Shown here: positions 61,062 through 64,000 of the stretch, one piece after another | How the letters are laid out: each line of letters begins with the position of its first letter | Position numbering within the stretch: position 1 is the first letter of the stretch | DNA from: an uncultured Eubacterium sp. | GTDB taxonomy: Bacteria; Bacillota; Clostridia; Lachnospirales; Lachnospiraceae | NCBI GenBank assembly: GCA_900548465.1 | Contig: URKY01000008.1 | Location: forward strand, 7,707 to 71,706 | Reading direction: 5' to 3' | DNA length: 64,000 nucleotides | Position numbers and translations under genes: made by a program | Notes under the pieces: model-generated | What the model was told of the DNA's origin: nothing | The model's database searches: none | The model's input: only the letters and a program-made list of their open reading frames with translations

Positions 61062-63455
61062 ATGGGAATTAAAATTGCATTAGCAGGAAACCCAAACAGC
61101 GGAAAAACAACGTTGTTTAATGCACTTACAGGCTCTAACCAGTTTGTTGGTAACTGGCCTGGTGTTACTGTTGAGAAAAAAGAAGGTAAACTGAAAGGAC
61201 ATAAAGATACGGTTCTTATGGATTTACCGGGTATTTATTCATTATCTCCATATACATTAGAGGAGGTAGTTGCAAGAAATTATTTAATTAATGAAAAACC
61301 TGATGCTATTATAAATATAATAGATGGTACAAACCTCGAAAGAAACCTTTATCTTTCAACACAGATTATGGAACTTGGAATTCCGGTTATTATGGCTGTT
61401 AATATGATGGACGTAGTAGAAAAGAACGGGGACAAAATACATATTAAAAATCTGGAAGAAAAGTTAGGATGCGAAGTTGTAGAAATTTCAGCTCTTAAAG
61501 GAAACGGTATTAAAGATTTAGCGAATAAAGCTGTTAAACTTGCACAGAGCAATAAGAAAAACACACGCATTCACAAATTTGATGAAAAAGTTGAAAGTGT
61601 TATTGAAAATGTAGAAGGAATGCTTGGAAGTGAGATTCCTGAGGAACAGAAGAGATTCTTTGCTATTAAATTATTAGAAAAGGATTCTAAGATTGTAGAG
61701 AACATGACAGTTGTTCCTAATGTAGATAAATATGTAAAACAATTAGAAGATGAATTTGATGATGACACAGAGAGTATTATTACTAATGAAAGATATGTTT
61801 ATATTTCATCAATCATCAAAGACTGCCTGACAAAGGGCAAGGGTGAAAAACTTACAACATCTGATAAAATTGATAAAATTGTAACAAACAGAATTTTAGC
61901 TCTTCCAATATTCGCAGTAGTTATGCTTATTGTGTACTATGTATCAGTAACAACCGTAGGCTCATGGGCTACAGACTGGACTAACGACGGATTGTTTGGC
62001 GATGGATTCCATTTATTTGGAATAGGTAATGCAGCTTATGAAGAAGCGGTTGACAAATGGGCAGATAAGAAAGTATTTACATCTGAACTTGAACAGATAG
62101 CAGATAAGGCAGTAAAAGAAAATGTTGCAGGTGCTGATGAGGTATCAGATGCAATAGCAGATAAAGATTTTGGTGCTTTTGAAGAAGCTTATGGTTCATA
62201 TAATGATGCTTTTGATGAAAAAGGATTAAATATGGATTCAGCACTTAAAAATGCATTGGATGAAGAAGGCGAATTTAATGGACCTGATACATCAGAATAC
62301 GGCATTTGGGTACCTGGTATTCCAGTTATAATTGGAAATGGTCTTGAAGCAATTCACTGTAATGAGTTCTTAACAGGACTTATCTTAGACGGTATTGTAG
62401 CCGGTGTTGGTGCAGTTCTTGGATTTGTACCACAGATGCTCGTATTGTTTATCTTCTTAGCTTTCCTTGAGAGCTGTGGATATATGGCGAGAGTTGCCTT
62501 TATTATGGATAGAATATTTAGAAGATTCGGATTGTCAGGAAAGGCATTCATTCCAATTCTTATTGGAACAGGATGCGGTGTTCCGGGACTTATGGCTACA
62601 AGAACAATCGAAAATGACAGAGATAGAAAGATGTCTCTTATGACAACAACGTTTATACCTTGTGGAGCAAAACTTCCGATTATTGCACTTATTGCAGCTG
62701 CATTGTTTGACGGTGCATGGTGGGTTGCACCAAGTGCATACTTCCTTGGAATGTTTGCAATTATTACATCAGGTATTATACTTAAAAAGACAAAATTATT
62801 TGCTGGAGAACCTGCTCCATTCGTAATGGAACTTCCGGCATACCACTGGCCTACAGTAGGAACTGTATTAAGAAGCATGTGGGAAAGAGGATGGTCATTC
62901 ATTAAGAAGGCCGGTACAATCATTCTCTTATCATCAATCATTGTATGGTTAGGATCTGTATTTGGAAATACAGGACATGGATTTGGATTTGATCCAGATA
63001 TGGAACTTTCAAAGAGTGTACTTGGAACAATAGGTAATGCAGTTAAATGGATATTTGCACCGTTAGGATTTAATGATGCTACAGCTACAGTTGCTACAGT
63101 TATGGGACTTGTTGCTAAGGAAGAAGTTGTAGGTGTATTCGGAGTATTAGACTTTGAAGGAATGCTTCCGGTTGCAGGTTATGCGTTCTTAGTATTCAAC
63201 CTTTTATGTGCACCATGTTTCGCAGCTATGGGTGCTATCAAGAGAGAAATGAACAGCGCTAAATGGTTCTGGACTGCAGTAGGTTACATGACAGGATTTG
63301 CATACTTTATGTCACTTTCAGTATACCAGATTGGTGGATTAATCGCAGGAGAAACAAGTTTTGGAATCTTTACGGTAATTTCAATTATCTTAATAATCGG
63401 ATTCTTATACTTACTTTTCAGACCATCAAAAGAAGGAAAGATTGCACATAAATAA
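61062..63455 (+). CDS. feoB: Ferrous iron transport protein B
   Basis: The protein has 797 residues. The N-terminal G domain has GNPNSGKTTLFNALTG, the switch NWPGVTVEKKEG, DLPGIYSLSPYT and VNMMD. The helical insertion follows (about 175-260), then the membrane domain with GCGVPGLMATR and TFIPCGAKLPI. A charged, Asp/Glu-rich insert of about 85 residues (about 325-410) sits between the first and second membrane helix, as in clostridial FeoB. Start behind AGAGAGG. Confidence 0.97.
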   Translation: MGIKIALAGNPNSGKTTLFNALTGSNQFVGNWPGVTVEKKEGKLKGHKDTVLMDLPGIYSLSPYTLEEVVARNYLINEKPDAIINIIDGTNLERNLYLSTQIMELGIPVIMAVNMMDVVEKNGDKIHIKNLEEKLGCEVVEISALKGNGIKDLANKAVKLAQSNKKNTRIHKFDEKVESVIENVEGMLGSEIPEEQKRFFAIKLLEKDSKIVENMTVVPNVDKYVKQLEDEFDDDTESIITNERYVYISSIIKDCLTKGKGEKLTTSDKIDKIVTNRILALPIFAVVMLIVYYVSVTTVGSWATDWTNDGLFGDGFHLFGIGNAAYEEAVDKWADKKVFTSELEQIADKAVKENVAGADEVSDAIADKDFGAFEEAYGSYNDAFDEKGLNMDSALKNALDEEGEFNGPDTSEYGIWVPGIPVIIGNGLEAIHCNEFLTGLILDGIVAGVGAVLGFVPQMLVLFIFLAFLESCGYMARVAFIMDRIFRRFGLSGKAFIPILIGTGCGVPGLMATRTIENDRDRKMSLMTTTFIPCGAKLPIIALIAAALFDGAWWVAPSAYFLGMFAIITSGIILKKTKLFAGEPAPFVMELPAYHWPTVGTVLRSMWERGWSFIKKAGTIILLSSIIVWLGSVFGNTGHGFGFDPDMELSKSVLGTIGNAVKWIFAPLGFNDATATVATVMGLVAKEEVVGVFGVLDFEGMLPVAGYAFLVFNLLCAPCFAAMGAIKREMNSAKWFWTAVGYMTGFAYFMSLSVYQIGGLIAGETSFGIFTVISIILIIGFLYLLFRPSKEGKIAHK

Positions 63456-63501
63456 AATAATAAAGTAAGTCATTATAAATAAAAATAAATAATACTAAAG
63501 T

Positions 63502-63538
63502 CTGACAGAAATTTAACTGGGCATTATATTTCTGTCAG
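63502..63538. terminator. Hairpin after feoB
   Basis: CTGACAGAAAT (63502-63512) pairs perfectly with ATTTCTGTCAG (63528-63538). No T-run follows on the plus strand, so it may be a partial terminator or stability element. Confidence 0.5.
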
Positions 63539-63566
63539 GCAACAAAATCACAAGGAGGTTGATTTT

Positions 63567-63716
63567 ATGAAAGAAATGGTAGGAACATTTATAGTTTTAG
63601 CAATATTAGTAGTTGTCGTTTGTCTCGTAGTAAGAAGCATGATAAAAGACAAGAAAAATGGAAAATCACTTCAATGTGGTGTTGGTTGCAAGAATTGCAA
63701 TGGCTGTCACAGATAG
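63567..63716 (+). CDS. FeoB-associated Cys-rich membrane protein
   Basis: The protein has 49 residues behind a strong AAGGAGG. One membrane helix (about 5-25) is followed by a basic stretch and a Cys cluster (CGVGCKNCNGCHR). This is the pattern of the small FeoB-associated family found after feoB in clostridia; it may help deliver or sense iron. Confidence 0.9.
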   Translation: MKEMVGTFIVLAILVVVVCLVVRSMIKDKKNGKSLQCGVGCKNCNGCHR

Positions 63717-63729
63717 CGACAGTATAAGG

Positions 63730-63773
63730 AATCCTTCTATAGTGACAGTTTGTTACTATTAGAAGGATTTTTT
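63730..63773 (+). terminator. Strong terminator of the feo operon
   Basis: AATCCTTCTATAGTGAC pairs with GTTACTATTAGAAGGATT (small bulge) and is followed by six T. Confidence 0.88.
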
Positions 63774-63778
63774 ATTTC

Positions 63779-64000
63779 ATGGATAATGCTTATGTTCGTA
63801 CTCAGCTTACAGTATCTTATTATGACATAGCAATTGATGCGGTAAATCAATATGTTGATGATACAGTTGAAATGATTTCCAAGCGCTTGGATGATGCAGT
63901 GGTTTATCCAACTGGTGATTATGATACCGCTGCTCAGATGAATACGCTTGACTCCAACTGTACGATTCAATGGGAAGTGGATGGCAATGTGCCCATTACA
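63779..64000 (+). CDS. Partial unrecognised protein, cut by the right edge
   Basis: From ATG 63779 the frame is open for 74 codons to the edge: MDNAYVRTQLTVSYYDIAID, then AVNQYVDDTVEMISKRLDD and DYDTAAQMNTLDSNCTIQWEVDGN. It begins right after the feo terminator; the only ribosome-site candidate (AAGGA, 63763-63767) is inside that hairpin and 11 nt away. Codon choice (CGC, CCC, TCC) is less AT-biased than the neighbours. No family was recognised; it could be a recently acquired gene or a fragment. Confidence 0.45.
   Translation, partial: MDNAYVRTQLTVSYYDIAIDAVNQYVDDTVEMISKRLDDAVVYPTGDYDTAAQMNTLDSNCTIQWEVDGNVPIT

Noticed and set aside
62354-62941. Minus-strand 195-codon frame
   Set aside because: It is a shadow of the feoB membrane domain.

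Overview
The window is a stretch of chromosome from a low-GC, anaerobic, spore-forming Firmicute, most likely of the Lachnospiraceae type. This rests on AT-rich codon use, strong AGGAGG-type ribosome sites, a complete spoIIIAA-AH operon, a GerW/YtfJ-type spore protein, a T-box leader, a fused 2-hydroxyacyl-CoA dehydratase activase, a Rex repressor and several secreted proteins with lysine-rich Ig-like (BIG2) modules. No rRNA, tRNA, CRISPR array, phage block or intact insertion sequence was seen. The species cannot be named from this sequence.

Layout. 1-3849 (minus) is the giant dehydratase activase, cut by the left edge. 4112-10903 runs rightward: a rhomboid-like membrane protein with a zinc ribbon, malQ, a LysA-type decarboxylase, two unrecognised proteins, a DUF2953 protein and GerW/YtfJ. 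11163-15236 is a methionine/one-carbon block: a leader peptide coupled to metF, a free-standing MetH activation domain, and a cobalamin-dependent metH that lacks that domain. 15314-21047 holds rpmB, an Asp23-like protein, a FakA/YloV-like protein, a small membrane protein, guaB and a membrane-anchored trigger-factor-like protein. 21253-29538 holds a CAP-domain surface protein, T-box-controlled thrS, a DUF1540 protein, a decayed trpA behind a truncated T-box leader, an L,D-transpeptidase-like protein without its catalytic motif, and leuS. 29629-31454 is a frameshifted secreted-protein remnant facing three small minus-strand genes. 31586-36772 has a cytoplasmic subtilisin, isocitrate dehydrogenase, a secreted protein and an ABC exporter. 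Carbamate kinase and an ABC-F protein follow on the minus strand.

39944-45258 is a compact block (rex, NAD(P)HX repair enzyme, alr, mazF without an adjacent antitoxin, yebC, a HAD phosphatase). 45425-49612 encodes a large secreted GH16 beta-glucanase with carbohydrate-binding modules and a recent 504-bp internal duplication, followed by about 340 bp of degenerate 72-74 bp repeats. 50790-53705 has rlmH and an amino-acid ABC importer; a nested 187-bp palindrome separates it from a polysaccharide deacetylase. The spoIIIA operon (55358-59916) is complete. The right end is an iron block: a DtxR-family regulator divergent from feoA-feoA-feoB and a FeoB-associated Cys-rich peptide, with three matching palindromic operator candidates. 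An unrecognised frame runs off the right edge.

The most unusual items are the catalytic-site-less L,D-transpeptidase homologue, the trpA and T-box remnant, the nested palindrome, the orphan mazF with a palindrome at its promoter, the intergenic repeats, and the tandem duplication inside the glucanase. No clearly new defence or biosynthetic system is evident. All functional statements come from reading motifs by eye; no database search was run.
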